Origin: Pictodentalium vernedei
Lineage: Eukaryota > Mollusca > Scaphopoda > Dentaliida > Dentaliidae
NCBI GenBank assembly: GCA_031216915.1
Contig: CM062297.1
Location: forward strand, 183,962,083-184,026,082
DNA length: 64,000 nucleotides
Direction: 5' to 3'
The notes under the pieces were generated by a model. The model did not search any database, was not told the origin of the DNA, and saw nothing but the letters and a program-made list of their open reading frames with translations. Positions 21,546 to 33,106 of the stretch are shown here, piece after piece (the stretch's first letter is position 1; each line of letters starts with the position of its first letter). The translations under genes and the position numbers were made by a program.

Positions 21546-22597
21546 AAGTAACAGCAAACTCCTTAGTGTAGTAGAGACAGGTGACTACGAGTATCTAGGG
21601 GATAAATATAAACATCACAAGAAGAGGCATCTACCGAAACCACACAAATAAATTGATTCTGAAGGGGGGGGGGGGGGAATCCTTAACCAAATTAAACTTA
21701 TAGGGAGGAACAGTTTCAATAAGGTTTTCGTGGGGAAAACCATTTGGGAAATGGTGGGTTTGCCAAGTATAACATATGGTACGGACATATGGTACGGAAG
21801 TGATACCCCTAAACCAAACGGCTGCAAAGAGCTTGGAAACCCTGCAGAACGATGCAGGCCGATGGATAACGGGGTCGAGTAATGCCCCAGCACTAGAAGC
21901 AATCAGGGGCGAGGTTGGGGGTGTTGATCGAGGACAGGAAAGACTTATTGAAACTCGGTTATCTTAATTATTTGGTAAATCTCTCCGATAGCCGATGGTG
22001 TAAAGTAATGTTCAAGAGTATTTTCAACTCTAATACCAAAGACAGGGTGGATGGTCCAAGTGAGGGAGATAATAGAGAACTACTCATTGGAGATCTCGGA
22101 CCTAGACGTAGGGGCTACCCAGGGCAAATAAATCGTAAGAGAAAGAGTCATGGAGGATGGTAACCTTAATTGGCGAGAGGGGGCCAAATCTAAGAGGTCA
22201 TTGGGTAGCCTGCGTGATAAAAGAGAAGCCTCGTTTTGAGGAGTACCTTGATGGCACCTTTGGTGGGTCACCTTTGTTCAAGGTCGCGGTCCTTGGGGTT
22301 GAGGGGAAAAATTGGGAAACACAGCGAAAAGGAGTGCCAAGGAGAGCACATTCTTCTAGAATGCCCAAAATACCAGTCTAAAAGAATAAAATTGACTGGG
22401 AGTATAATGGGGAAGTGAGATGGGAGAATGAAGGACACGCGGGTAGTGAGTGACTCTAAGCGGAGGGGTTAATGTGCTAATCGGAGAGATTGGGGAAAAT
22501 GGGGCAAAGGAAGTCATCAAGCGGTTCGTCTCCGTGTGTTGGGAGGAGAGAAGAAGCGTGGAAAGAGGTGGCCAGTTGGGAGTGGAACTGTTCGTCG
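21546..22597 (+). pseudogene. LINE B-family ORF2 fragment (unit 2)
   Basis: Orthologous to 8585-9640. It shows NSFNKVFVGKTIWEM, PSITYGTD, AGRWITGSSNAPALEA, VSVCWEERRS and similar pieces over several frames. A 12-G run lies at 21666-21677. The TLG-type segment before HILLECPKYQS is shortened relative to unit 3 (deletion at about 22340). Confidence 0.8.
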
Positions 22598-23755
22598 ATA
22601 GAGCACTTTTCTTCTTCTATCAATGCTAACCCTGCTTGTGTGGAGTTAATACTTTGGGGAGTATGACAGTTGCTCTCCGTTTCTTGGTGATTCTCTCCGG
22701 GTACTCCGGCCTCCTCCACTCGTAAAACTGTCCGACACGAAGTAACCCGGGCTGTGATAAATAAATATTGAGAAAAGTATATACTATTGTTTTCTGTGAA
22801 CCTATTCTTCTGCATATTGAATTTATTGGTAGGGTTAACTGCTGCATACATAACTCAGTGCCGTTTGTGCGGCCACTGCTGAGAAATCGATAGATATGTA
22901 AAACTTATGATGAAAAATGGAGGTTGTTCTTTTTACAGTACATTTTAATACCACATAAGGAAGGAAAATGCTTAAATGAAATATACTGCTTTTGTGATTT
23001 TGTGATTGCTATTTGCACAGAAAATAAAGCACGACAAAGTAGTAAATATTGATGATATTATTTCGTAATTCTATTACACAATATCATACGTTATCTCCGC
23101 CAATATGTATGGTATATGGAGATGTAATACCTGGATGTTGGTTTTTAAACACAGAGCCGCAGGCGAGGTGTTTAAATGAGACATCCAGGTATTAAATCTC
23201 CATATACCATACATGTTCGTGGAGACAACATTTTTGTCCCCTTTGAACACACAATAGAAACATAGTGGAAACAAATTTATGTACGCGTTTCTCACACTCC
23301 GCAATCAGTTGGTTCAAACTTGTAAATTATTGTTTTGTTTTTATAAACGCAGAAGACAACAGATAGAGTTACATCCATCGGGTGGTTATTGGAAACGCGT
23401 AAACAGATTGTTGATTTGTTGACAGATTTGTTCTTATTTTGTTTTTCTCAAGTTGTTTTATTTAATTATTCGACTATTTAAATAATAACAGCAAAATATG
23501 ATAGAGTTGTCAGAAATCTGTTGATATTTGTGACTATTTGCCGGTTTTGGTGTTTGGTTTATATATCGAGCGAGCGAAAGCGAAAAACTTTCATTTAAAC
23601 AATATATCCCCGATGTTTCGCGTACCCTTATACCCTGAATGTTGCACGCTCTCATATACCATGGATAGTGGGTGCGACCTTTGCCATGGCTATCTATCTT
23701 AGGCATTCTGACCAATCAGAAGGCTGAATTTATCGGGATATAGGGACAATACAAT
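22598..23755. repeat. Non-coding sequence of unit 2 with hairpin P
   Basis: Parallel to 9641-10784. The hairpin arms lie at 23105-23138 and 23181-23213 and here include the inner TTTAAACAC/GTGTTTAAA pair. Nothing coding is supported. Confidence 0.55.
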
Positions 23756-23914
23756 TTATATCAAAAACATAGGTTATGACCTCTCTTTGGAACGAGCTCG
23801 TCGAGCTCGTCCCAAAGAGGGGTCATAACCTATGTTTTGAGACAAAAATGAAAAAATTCGTTATTCAAGAATTTTTTTTGCAAGTGTCGTCTGCTTTTCA
23901 TATTAGGTAAAGGG
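23756..23914. mobile_element. Palindromic TTAA MITE, left-truncated (unit 2)
   Basis: The palindrome 23764-23837 has CATAGGTTATGAC arms around GAGCTCGTCGAGCTCGT. The right end TTAGGTAAAGGG is followed by TTAA at 23915-23918. The left CCCTTTACC terminus is missing, as in units 1 and 3, so truncation predates the duplication. Confidence 0.8.
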
Positions 23915-24497
23915 TTAACGAAGTTTTTCTTGTTGATTGTGCTGAATACCTGGACTTGTGAAACATTTCGTATTACTGTAGGGTTGAGATTATAAATAGA
24001 TAAATAGAGGCCCATGGGCCCTTTTTCCTTAGACCGCAGTAAAATTTGAAATCGTCTACTGTGTGTCTAATATATAAATGGTAAATGTCAGTCCCCATCG
24101 TTATGTCACGTTGAAGGTTTCCGATAGCAGCTATACTGATGGTTTGGTTGTAACCGTTGGGAATAGTACCAAAATTATCACGGTGGTCTGAATACACTGG
24201 AGTGTCGAATTATGACCGTCATGCATGAGCAACAACTCAGTTGTGTCTTTTGTATCATTCATTGTATCGTTATTTGTATATCATTATTCCTTGAGTATTA
24301 ACTCACAGCACAAATTTCACAGGTTTGAAACGAAATTGTAATAAGTTCAGTGTGACATGTGTCCAAATAAATTAAAAAACTGATGAGTCAAGATAAGCAC
24401 GTAGATTAAAATTAAAAAGATTGTTTTCTTGGAAGGGTTAAGGTGAGCATGTGTAGTTCTTTAGGCAGGTACATTGTATCTGCCAGTAAATACTAAT
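23915..24497. repeat. Intronic segment with block S (unit 2)
   Basis: Parallel to 38906-39488 almost base for base and, more loosely, to 10958-11540. It ends in the target-site duplication of LINE A. No gene is supported. Confidence 0.5.
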
Positions 24498-24507
24498 ACT
24501 GATATGT

Positions 24508-27500
24508 AAACACTTCTTGTAGCCAAAATTCATTGAAAATCTTCCATATAAACATTCAAAGCCTCAAGCCAAAATTGAACATTATAGAGTATGAATCGTC
24601 ATCACATGACATACTAGCCTTCACCGAGACTTGGCTTCAAAGCTGCGACCAAATATCTGATATAATGATTAGTGGCTTCCAGGAACCATTGCGGCGTGAC
24701 CGCTTATCGAGGGGAGGGGGCGTTGCCATGTACATAAAGGATGGCTTGTGCTTTCGGCGTAGAACTGACCTCGAGGTAAATATATTACACTGAGTGCCTT
24801 TGGGCTGAGGTGTTTACAGATTACAGTAAATCAATACTAGTTGGAGTATTCTACCGACCACCCAATAGTACTTCAGATATCTGGGATAGCATTACAGCTT
24901 CTGTTGATAGAGCCAAAGATACTTCAATCTCTGACCTAATCATTACTGGGGATTTTAATGAAAACCAAAATGGTTTCTCCCGAGGACATTTCCGTGAATT
25001 AAGCAACTATTTTAATCTGAGGCAGCTTGTGGAAGAACCAACGTGCTTTACTGAGTCATCTGCTACACTGATTGATCTGTTTGCTGTAAGTGATACAGTT
25101 CCTGTACCAGAATGTGAAGTTCTAGAGCCCCTTATTCCTGACATGTCTCGATATCATTGCCCAATTTCAATTGAGGTTGAATTTAAAAAAACAACGTCCA
25201 AACAATTTAGGAGACGCAATTGGCTGTATCCGGAAGGGGATTACAATGCTTTGAACAACGCCTTCAACAGTGTAGACTGGAATAGCCTGTTCGATAATTC
25301 ATGTCTATTCACTGTAATCTCTAACTTTACCGAGATCCTACTTAACACGGCATCTAAATTCATCCCCAACAAAGATATAACTTCCAGGCCCAATCAACCC
25401 AAATGGATGCATAACCAGATTCGCTTACTGATTAGGCAAAGGACCCGATTATATCGCAGAGCAAAGCGCTCAGGTTTACCGTACGACTGGGATAAATATA
25501 AACGTAAACGTAATGAGGTCGTATCAGCAGTTAGGAAGGCCAAAGCCACGTATATTTCAAAAGTTCAATCAACATTGAGTTGCCCAAATACATCATCGTC
25601 GGAGTAGTGGAAAACCTTAAAAACATTTATCAGTAGAAATACCCCAGAAATCCCAACTTTAAATCACTTGAATAAACTCTACTCAACCAATCTTGAGAAG
25701 GCGGAAGTGTTCAACGAATACTTCTGTTCCATTTCAACATTGGATGACACAAATGCAACTTTACCCGACTCATCTGAACCAGTCCTGCATTCATTTGATA
25801 AAATAATTTTAGTAAGCACTGAAGTGTATGAAGCAATGAAGAGTATTAAGATATCGAAGGCGTCCGGCCCTGACCTCATAAGTCCACGGCTCCTGAAGGA
25901 ATGCAGAAGTTCATTATGTGTACCACTTACGACATTATTTAATATCCTTTTAAAAAACTGTTAGTTTCCACTATTATGGAAAAAAGCCAATGTGGTGCCG
26001 GTATTAAAAAAGAAACCTTCTAATGCTGTTACCAATTATCGCCCGATATCACTAATTAGCTGTATTGGCAAGTTACTTGAAAAATGTGTGTTTAAAAGAT
26101 TACGGCATTTCCTATGCGATAACAATATACTGAGCCAGTTCCAGTCAGGGTTTACCCCAGGTGACTCAACGGTATTACAACTGACAGATCTCTATGATGA
26201 ATTTTGTCATGCCCTTGACGACGGTAAAGAAGTTAGAGTTGTTTTTTTGTGATGTCAGTAAAGCGTTTGATAAGGTATGGCATGTTGGTCTTATTCACAA
26301 GCTTGAGAAGATAGGGATATCTGGCGATCTACTTTGTTTTTTAAAATCTTACCTCTCTGACCGGTATCAGCGGGTTGTGGTAGCCTCTGAGGTGTCCTCC
26401 TGGAAACAAGTAACGTCTGGTGTTCCACAAGGTTCCATTCTGGGCCCGCTCTTATTCCTGATATACATTAACGACATTACGGAAAATTTACTGAGCAGCA
26501 TTCGTCTATTTGCAGACGATACATCCTTATATCTCATAGTAGAGAATCCTGATCAAGCTGCAGTCTTAATCAATCGTGATTTGGCAACAATCGAAGATTG
26601 GGCCAAAACATGGCTGGTTGAGTTCAATGCTCAAAAAACAGAAACTATGCTAATATCCCGTAAAATTAATGTTCCTGGACATCCACCCTTATATCTAAGT
26701 GGAACAGGAATTACTGAGGTTACCAGTCATAAGCACTTAGGTGTAATATTGAACAAAAATTGTACGTGGAATGACCATATTGACCACGTTTGCTCTAAAG
26801 CTTGGTCACGTATCGATATGCTTAGAGCCCACAAGTTTACTCTTGAACGAAAAGTCCTCGAACGAATATATTTTGCTTTCATTAGACCTCTATTAGAATA
26901 TGCTGACTGTGTCTGGGACAACTGCTCAGCAATGCAAGCAGCTGACTTGGAGAAAATACAGATAGCGGCAGCAAGAATAGTTACTGGTGCCACTGTGAGC
27001 GCCAGTAGAAGCCTCCTCTATACTGAAGTTCAATGGGATACACTACAAGAAAGACGCCGTAAGCACAAGCTTACTCAGTTCTTCAAGATGTATCATGAGC
27101 TAACACCTCCATATATCTCTATCAGAGTTCCCCCCATCAGTGCATCCATCAATCAAAGTCACAATCTCCGATCTGCAATTAACGACCCTATTCCCTTCTG
27201 TCACACTAACTTATACCAATCCTCATTTATCCCGGATGTTACCAATCAGTGGAACAGATTACCAACCTCGGTAAAAGAAAATTCTTCCCTCACAAATTTT
27301 AAAAGGTTCTTAAATAGTGCAAACCAACGACCACCGATATTTTACACTGGTGCTAAATCCCGTGCTGCACAAATCTATCATTGTAGGCTACGCTTGCATT
27401 GTAGCGGTATCAATGCCCACCTCTATGACAACCATCTATCGTCATCCCCACTGTGCCAGTGTGGTGACCCAGAGACAACTGAACATTTTCTCCTGTATTG

Positions 27501-28326
27501 TCCAATACATGATGCTGCACGCGACTCAACAATCAATACATTGCCTTTCACATTTGACCTCTCCACGCTTCTGTTTGGGTCTGAATGGTTGGACAACTCT
27601 AAAAATGCGCTTGTATTCGGAATTGTACAGGATTATATCACACTGAGTGGGCGCTTCCAGTGAGTCATTTCCATTTGTAGTTCTTTGGGGAATGATTTAT
27701 CACCTTCATTTCACATATTCGTTATTCAAACATTTGTGACTGATGTGATGACTTTCCAGCAAGGAATATATGTCTTTGGTGTCGACGGTTTGGGAGTCGA
27801 GTGTGGCCGCGGCCGTTGTCGGGGCTGGTTGGCTGCTCTCTTCTCGGTGGTGGGTGAGGGGGAGTGGTATTTGTGGTGTGACAGGTGTTGCTCCCCCGCA
27901 TCCGTTGTTTGGGGGGGGGGGGCTTGTCGGTCCTGCCGGTGGGCGCGGCTATGCACGTTTCTCAAATTGTGGATAGTACATGCATCTGAAGTGTGAATAA
28001 TGCAGCCTTATTTGCATTCTGAGCGTTAGTGCCACAGGACGCCAGGCTACGACGGAGCCGTTGTGGGCAATTCGGGCTCCGCGCCTGGGCTGTGTTTCCT
28101 CGCGTGCATCGATCTAGGAAGTCTAGGATAAACAAGAAGTAGATTTTTTGTGGCTTTCAATAGATTAAATTTGATTGATAGTTTGTAAATGCTAGATGCA
28201 CGCGCGTTAATGGCGGCTCAGGTGTGGATCCCGGGTGAGTCCGCTTTAATGACACCGCTAGCAGCATATTCTCTGAGGTTGCGTATAATAACTCTCATTT
28301 GTCGGGTGTGCTGAGTTTGGTTGAAA

Positions 28327-28365
<39 letters not shown>

Positions 28366-28643
28366 CCTCTTTCTCTCTTCTCTCTTTTTGTATACCCCCA
28401 TTTCATGTTTAAACAATATTTTACATAGTGCAAGCAACTACCTGCAATTTTTTTCAGATTTTCTTGGGAGACAGCTTAACATAAGCTTATAGCTTACTGC
28501 TGAATCCCACCCATACAACTTGTATATCAACTATGTTGAAATACCTTTATGCATACACCTGTATTACAAGTCTCCATGAACATTATGTAATTATCATTTA
28601 CCTGTATGTATAATATTATAATTCATGAATAAATATTGTTTAA
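24508..28643 (+). mobile_element. LINE A, copy 1 (non-LTR retrotransposon, 5'-truncated)
   Basis: Flanked by the 10-bp direct repeat ACTGATATGT at 24498-24507 and 28644-28653. It starts at the very beginning of the endonuclease domain, lacking the 5' region and any ORF1. It ends with AATAAATATTGTTTAA rather than a poly(A) tail. Bases 27664-28643 form the 3' region with a G-run at 27911-27920 and a (CT)n tract at 28329-28363. The same insertion is at 39499-43673 in the sister segment, so one insertion was duplicated. Confidence 0.9.
24533..27663 (+). pseudogene. LINE A copy 1 endonuclease/reverse transcriptase, broken
   Basis: An EEP-type endonuclease (IFHINIQSLKPK, LAFTETWLQ, VGVFYRPPNS, IITGDFNENQN, RYHCPI) precedes a reverse transcriptase (YRPISLISC, VPQGSILGPLLF, FADDTSLY) and a C-terminal CQCGDPETTEHFLLYCP motif. 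Relative to copy 2 it has a 4-base insertion near 24782, a TAG at 25962-25964 and an extra T in a T-run near 26245. It shares with copy 2 the TAG at 25605-25607. The catalytic FADD box is intact here. Non-functional as it stands. Confidence 0.88.
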
Positions 28644-28653
28644 ACTGATATGT

Positions 28654-29645
28654 GTGATTTGCACTTGGAGTGTTAAATAGGGGGAATGAATTGATGAGCA
28701 GTGTGCAGGTTTGAAGGTTTGAAACGAAATCGTGCTAGTGGAGTCAAGAAATGCGTCGGGTTTTATGTAGTGCATACGAAAGCATGCTAACATGTATTAA
28801 GTGGACTAAAACATGCGGGGACTTGTTTTTGAAATGCTGTTTTTTTTACATGGAATAAAGTTGGACGTGAAGCTAGATTTCTTGAAATGTTATAAGTGGT
28901 TTTCAGGGATATTTTAGGGAGTAATTTTGTAATTTTTCTGTAAGTACATTAAAATGGAAAAGCGCGAGGGTTGATTTTCTTGGTCCGATGGTTAAATTTT
29001 AAATAATTCACCAAAGTCGAAAAAGAGGACTTACTCTCTTGGTGAAATTTTAATTTGTACATTGTGTGAAGGTGTAAATATTCAAAGAAATATCTGAGAA
29101 CTTTAAATTCGCAAGAGTTAAAGTGGGAGGAAATCATTTTTAAGATGAATGGCAATTTTGGATATTACAACTAAAAATGATTTAGCAGTAAAGGTCACAA
29201 TGTTACATAGTCAGGGTTGCATTCACCAGTTGATAAAATATTGTAAAATATTTCAGATATTTATTATGGGTTTAAACATATCAGGTGGTCACGTTTGCGG
29301 TATCCAATGCTTCGTCCCACTCATATTCAGTACCATAGTAGCTTCGTACCATCCGAAATGTCCACAATACTAGACGTTTTGTACCGAGATTTTAAATCAG
29401 TTTGATTCTGTCGTTTTGATAAACAATAAGAGTTGATGTGTGTCATTGATAAATAATGCCTGAAGGCTGTGGCTTTGATATTAAATGTCGATTTAGTGTC
29501 TGGCTTAGTGCCATCTTAGTGTTCATTTGCTTAGTGCATATCTGCTTAGTGCGTATCTGCTTAGTGCTTGGTGCTGTTTATTGAGCTTAGTGCTGCTAGT
29601 CAAGGTCATAGGTGTAGATGAATATGGAACTGTTGTTTATTATGC
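28654..29645. repeat. Block S continuation and end of unit 2
   Basis: Near-identical to 43684-44697. It includes a short array of GCTTAGTGC-type repeats at 29500-29600 (TTAGTGCATATCTGC, TTAGTGCGTATCTGC and so on). It ends at TATTATGCC, fused to block X of unit 3. Minus- and plus-strand frames here are short and unrecognised. Confidence 0.55.
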
Positions 29646-30640
29646 CTGACCATAAAGCAATCAAAGTTTCTTGTTTATGCTCCTCAACTGGACTATAAAA
29701 CCTTGTTTCGTCTCCTCTCTATTGGCCTTGAAGTAGCATTTGTAACACATTTTTGTTCCTTTCTGTATTATGCCTGGCGGGAATAGCACAAAGGACTTTT
29801 CCCTCTTTTGTTTAGTATTTCAGCATACCTTAAAATTGAGGAATTGTCTCCAAATTTTATTGCCACTATCAACAACCTGAGACAAATTTATGACAAACAG
29901 CACGTACATCTTGAAAGAAGTACAATGCATAATTTCTGAGATGTTAAGGAATTTATTGTTTTCAGGTACATGGGGTGCCATCTTTTAAATGGGGCTCGAA
30001 TAGTGACCTAATGAGAAGCAGTATGAGAACGATGGAAGAATAGCACTTTAACAACAATAAGTATTCAATATTCATTGAGTGAGATGAAATTAATGCAACA
30101 ACAATGTGTTCTGCCAAAACTCACCAAATATCATAAGTATGTAGGAAAACGCAAATATGTGATTGTAACACAAATGACATGCGCTGAATTTCAGTTTTAC
30201 TTTAGTTTAAATAATATTTATTTCCAATTATCAGAGAGAAAAAAGACACGCAACAATGAAATGTGTGTGGATTCGACAGTATGCTGGAAGCTTATAAAGG
30301 TCGTTTCCACTAAAGGTACATTTACAACTGTGATGGCACGAGATGTTAATTAAATGACTTCTATATCCCAAACATTTACCGTACATAGCTTTTGCCATGT
30401 CAAGTGTGTTCTATTCAGTATGATATCAGAATACAGTCATTTTGGAAACAATTATTACTACATTGGTTTTCAAGTTGAACAGAGTGAAAAAGTTTGAACA
30501 GGTGAAAGAGATAGTATTGATGGACTACAATTTTAAGAGGCCTCAACAGTTCACCGAGTCGAAGGCGAGCAAGGAAAGCACAGGGTATGTTCTATGGCTG
30601 AAAATGGCCAGCGGGATGATTAGTGGTGGGATAATCGTTT
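29646..30640. repeat. Block X, start of unit 3
   Basis: Starts with GACCATAAAGCAATC, matching 19691. It runs to just before exon E5 with the landmarks of the other X copies. The junction at 29645/29646 is the tandem-duplication breakpoint. A 92-codon frame across 30075-30353 is the lengthened version of the 63-codon frame of other copies and is produced by one base change and an indel; not called. Confidence 0.6.
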
Positions 30641-30652
30641 TACTTTAGTTAC

Positions 30653-30766
30653 CTATTTCACAATTAACACCCGTGTAACCAGATGCACATTTACATGTAT
30701 ACTTGTTTATTCCATCGGCGCAAACTCCCCCATTCTGGCATGGGTTTGTGGCACAATCATCTATAT
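30653..30766 (-). CDS. EGF-like exon E5
   Basis: A 114-bp phase 1-1 exon with acceptor TTTTGCAG and donor ATAG/GTAACT, both valid. It encodes [33 protein letters not shown] and NCEI with six cysteines. Unlike units 1 and 2 there is no half-exon beside it. Its donor end matches the half-exon of unit 2 while its body matches the full exons, so it is either the uninterrupted ancestor of the half-exon or a product of recombination between the two. Confidence 0.85.
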
Positions 30767-30774
30767 CTGCAAAA

Positions 30775-31377
30775 GGTAAATAAAATTAAAACAATCTGAA
30801 GTTATAATGAGCAATGATTGAAACGTACATCATATATGGCTGTAAAAATCTTTATTTTGCCACCGTGACTATGTTAGTGATTTAACTTTACAATAACTAC
30901 TTAAACTGAAGGCAATATTACCACCATGCTATCACAGGGATTCACTCAGATAAAATAATCTGCCCTGTTTGGTTAGCCCAGGAAACAGTGAAGCTAATGA
31001 GAACTTCTCAATGGCAGTTTGTCATGAGGCAAATATAGCTGAAACAACTTGGAGTACTCGTTCAATGGATTAAAACAACATCCTGCTATTTGATGCAAGT
31101 TTAAAATGAACAAATTTAAACCCGTGATACAATCACAGAACATCAAATCAATGAAAGTCATTATTGTGCACACAACCTGAACTTGCACATTCATTTTTTC
31201 ATTCTACAAATGTTATGCTATAGAATTATCTTACGAGTTCGTATAGTAGCCAATTAATTCACACTAAGTGATTCATGCGTGCTCGCATATCATAGTGCCA
31301 TTTTTTCTTGCTACTGCTTCAAATAACGGAAGCCATGTTAATACTCTCCCTGACATCTCAAAGTGTGCTGTAAGTAG
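30775..31377. repeat. Intronic block D (unit 3)
   Basis: Parallel to 20940-21545. No gene or RNA feature seen. Confidence 0.6.
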
Positions 31378-32435
31378 AAAGTAACAGCAAACTCCTTAGT
31401 GTAGTAGAGACAGGTGACTACGAGTATCTAGGGGGTAAATATAAACATCACAAGAAGAGGCATCTACCGAAACCACACAAATAAATTGATTCTGCAGGGG
31501 GGGGGGGGATCCTTAACCAAATGAAACTTATAGGGAGAAACAGTTTCAATAAGGTTTTCGTGGGAAAAACCATTTGGGAAATGGTGGGCTCGCCAAGTAT
31601 AACATATGGTACTGACATATGGTACGGAAGTGATACCCCTAAACCAAACGGCTGCAAAGAGCTTGGAAACCCTGCAGAACGATGCAGGCCGATGGATAAC
31701 GGGGTCGAGTAATGCCCCAGCACTAGAAGCAATCAGGGGCGAGGTTGGGGGTGTTGATCGAGGACAGGAAAGACTTATTGAAACTCGGTTATCTTAATTA
31801 TTTGGTAAATCTCCCCGACAGCCGATGGTGTAAAGTAATGTTCAAGAGTATTTTCAACTCTAATACCAAGACAGGGTGGATGGTCCAAGTGAGGGAGCTA
31901 ATAGAGAACTACTCATTGGAGATCTCGGACCTAGACGTAGGGGCAACCCAGGGCAAATAAATCGTAAGAGAAAGAGTCATGGAGGATGGTAACCTTAATT
32001 GGCGAGAGGGGGCCAAATCTAAGAGGTCTTTGGGTGGCCTGCGTGATAAAAGAGAAGCCTCGTTTTGAGGAGTACCTTGATGGCTCCTTTGGGGGGTCAC
32101 CTTTGTTCAAGGTCGCGGTCCGGAGTTGAGGGGAAAAATTGGGAAACACAGCGAAAAGGAGTGCCAAATGTGTAACTTAGGCGTAGGGGAGCACATTCTA
32201 CTAGAATGCCCAAAATACCAGTCTAAAAGAATAAAATTGACTGGGAGTATAATGGTGAAGTGAGATGGGAGAATGAAGGACACGCGGGTAGTGAGTGACT
32301 CTAAGGGGAGGGGTTAATGTGCTAATCGGAGAGATTGGGGAAAATGGGGCAAAGGAAGTCATCAAGCGGTTCGTCTCCGTGTGTTGGGAGGAGAGAAGAA
32401 GCGTGGAAAGAGGTGGGCAGTTGGGAGTGGAACTG
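31378..32435 (+). pseudogene. LINE B-family ORF2 fragment (unit 3)
   Basis: The third orthologous copy of the fragment at 8585-9640 and 21546-22597, again frameshifted. It keeps the CNLGVGE-type segment lost in unit 2. An 11-G run lies near 31498-31508. Identity to the full-length LINE B downstream is clearly lower than that among the three copies, so it belongs to a different, older subfamily. Confidence 0.8.
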
Positions 32436-33043
32436 TTCGTCGATAGTGCACTTTTCTTCTTCTATCAATGCTAACCCTGCTTGTGTGGAGTTAATACTTT
32501 GGGGAGTATGGCAGTTGCTCTCCGTTTCTTGGTGATTCTCTCCGGGTACTCCGGCCTCCTCCACTCGTAAAACTGTCCGACACGAAGTAACCCGGACTGT
32601 GATAAATAAATATTGAGAAAAGTATATACTATTGTTTTCTGTGAACCTATTCTTCTGCATATTGAATTTATTGGTAGGTTAACTGCTGCATACATAACTC
32701 AGTGCCGTTTGTGCGGCCACTGCTGAGAAATCGATAGATATGTAAAACTTATGATGAAAAATGGAGGTTGTTCTATTTACTGTACATTTTAATACCACAT
32801 AAGGAAGGAAAATGCTTAAATGAAATATACTGCTTTTGTGATTTTGTGATTGCTATTTGCACAGAAAATAAAGCAGGATAAAGTAGTAAATATTGATGAT
32901 ATTATTTTGTAATTCTATTACACAATATCATACGTTATCTCCGCCAATATGTATGGTATATGGAGATGTAATACCTGGATGTTGGTTTTTAAACACAGAG
33001 CCGCAGGCGAGGTGTTTAAATGAGACATCCAGGTATTAAATCT
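32436..33043. repeat. Unit 3 sequence up to the LINE B insertion
   Basis: Parallel to 22598-23205. It includes one complete and one interrupted arm of hairpin P: the second arm ends at CCAGGTATTAAATCTCCAT, where the LINE tail begins. No gene seen. Confidence 0.55.
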
Positions 33044-33106
33044 CCATAATAATAATAACTCTTTGGCCAGCCGCTGATTTGTCGCGGTCCTCATAAGAGA
33101 AGGCCA

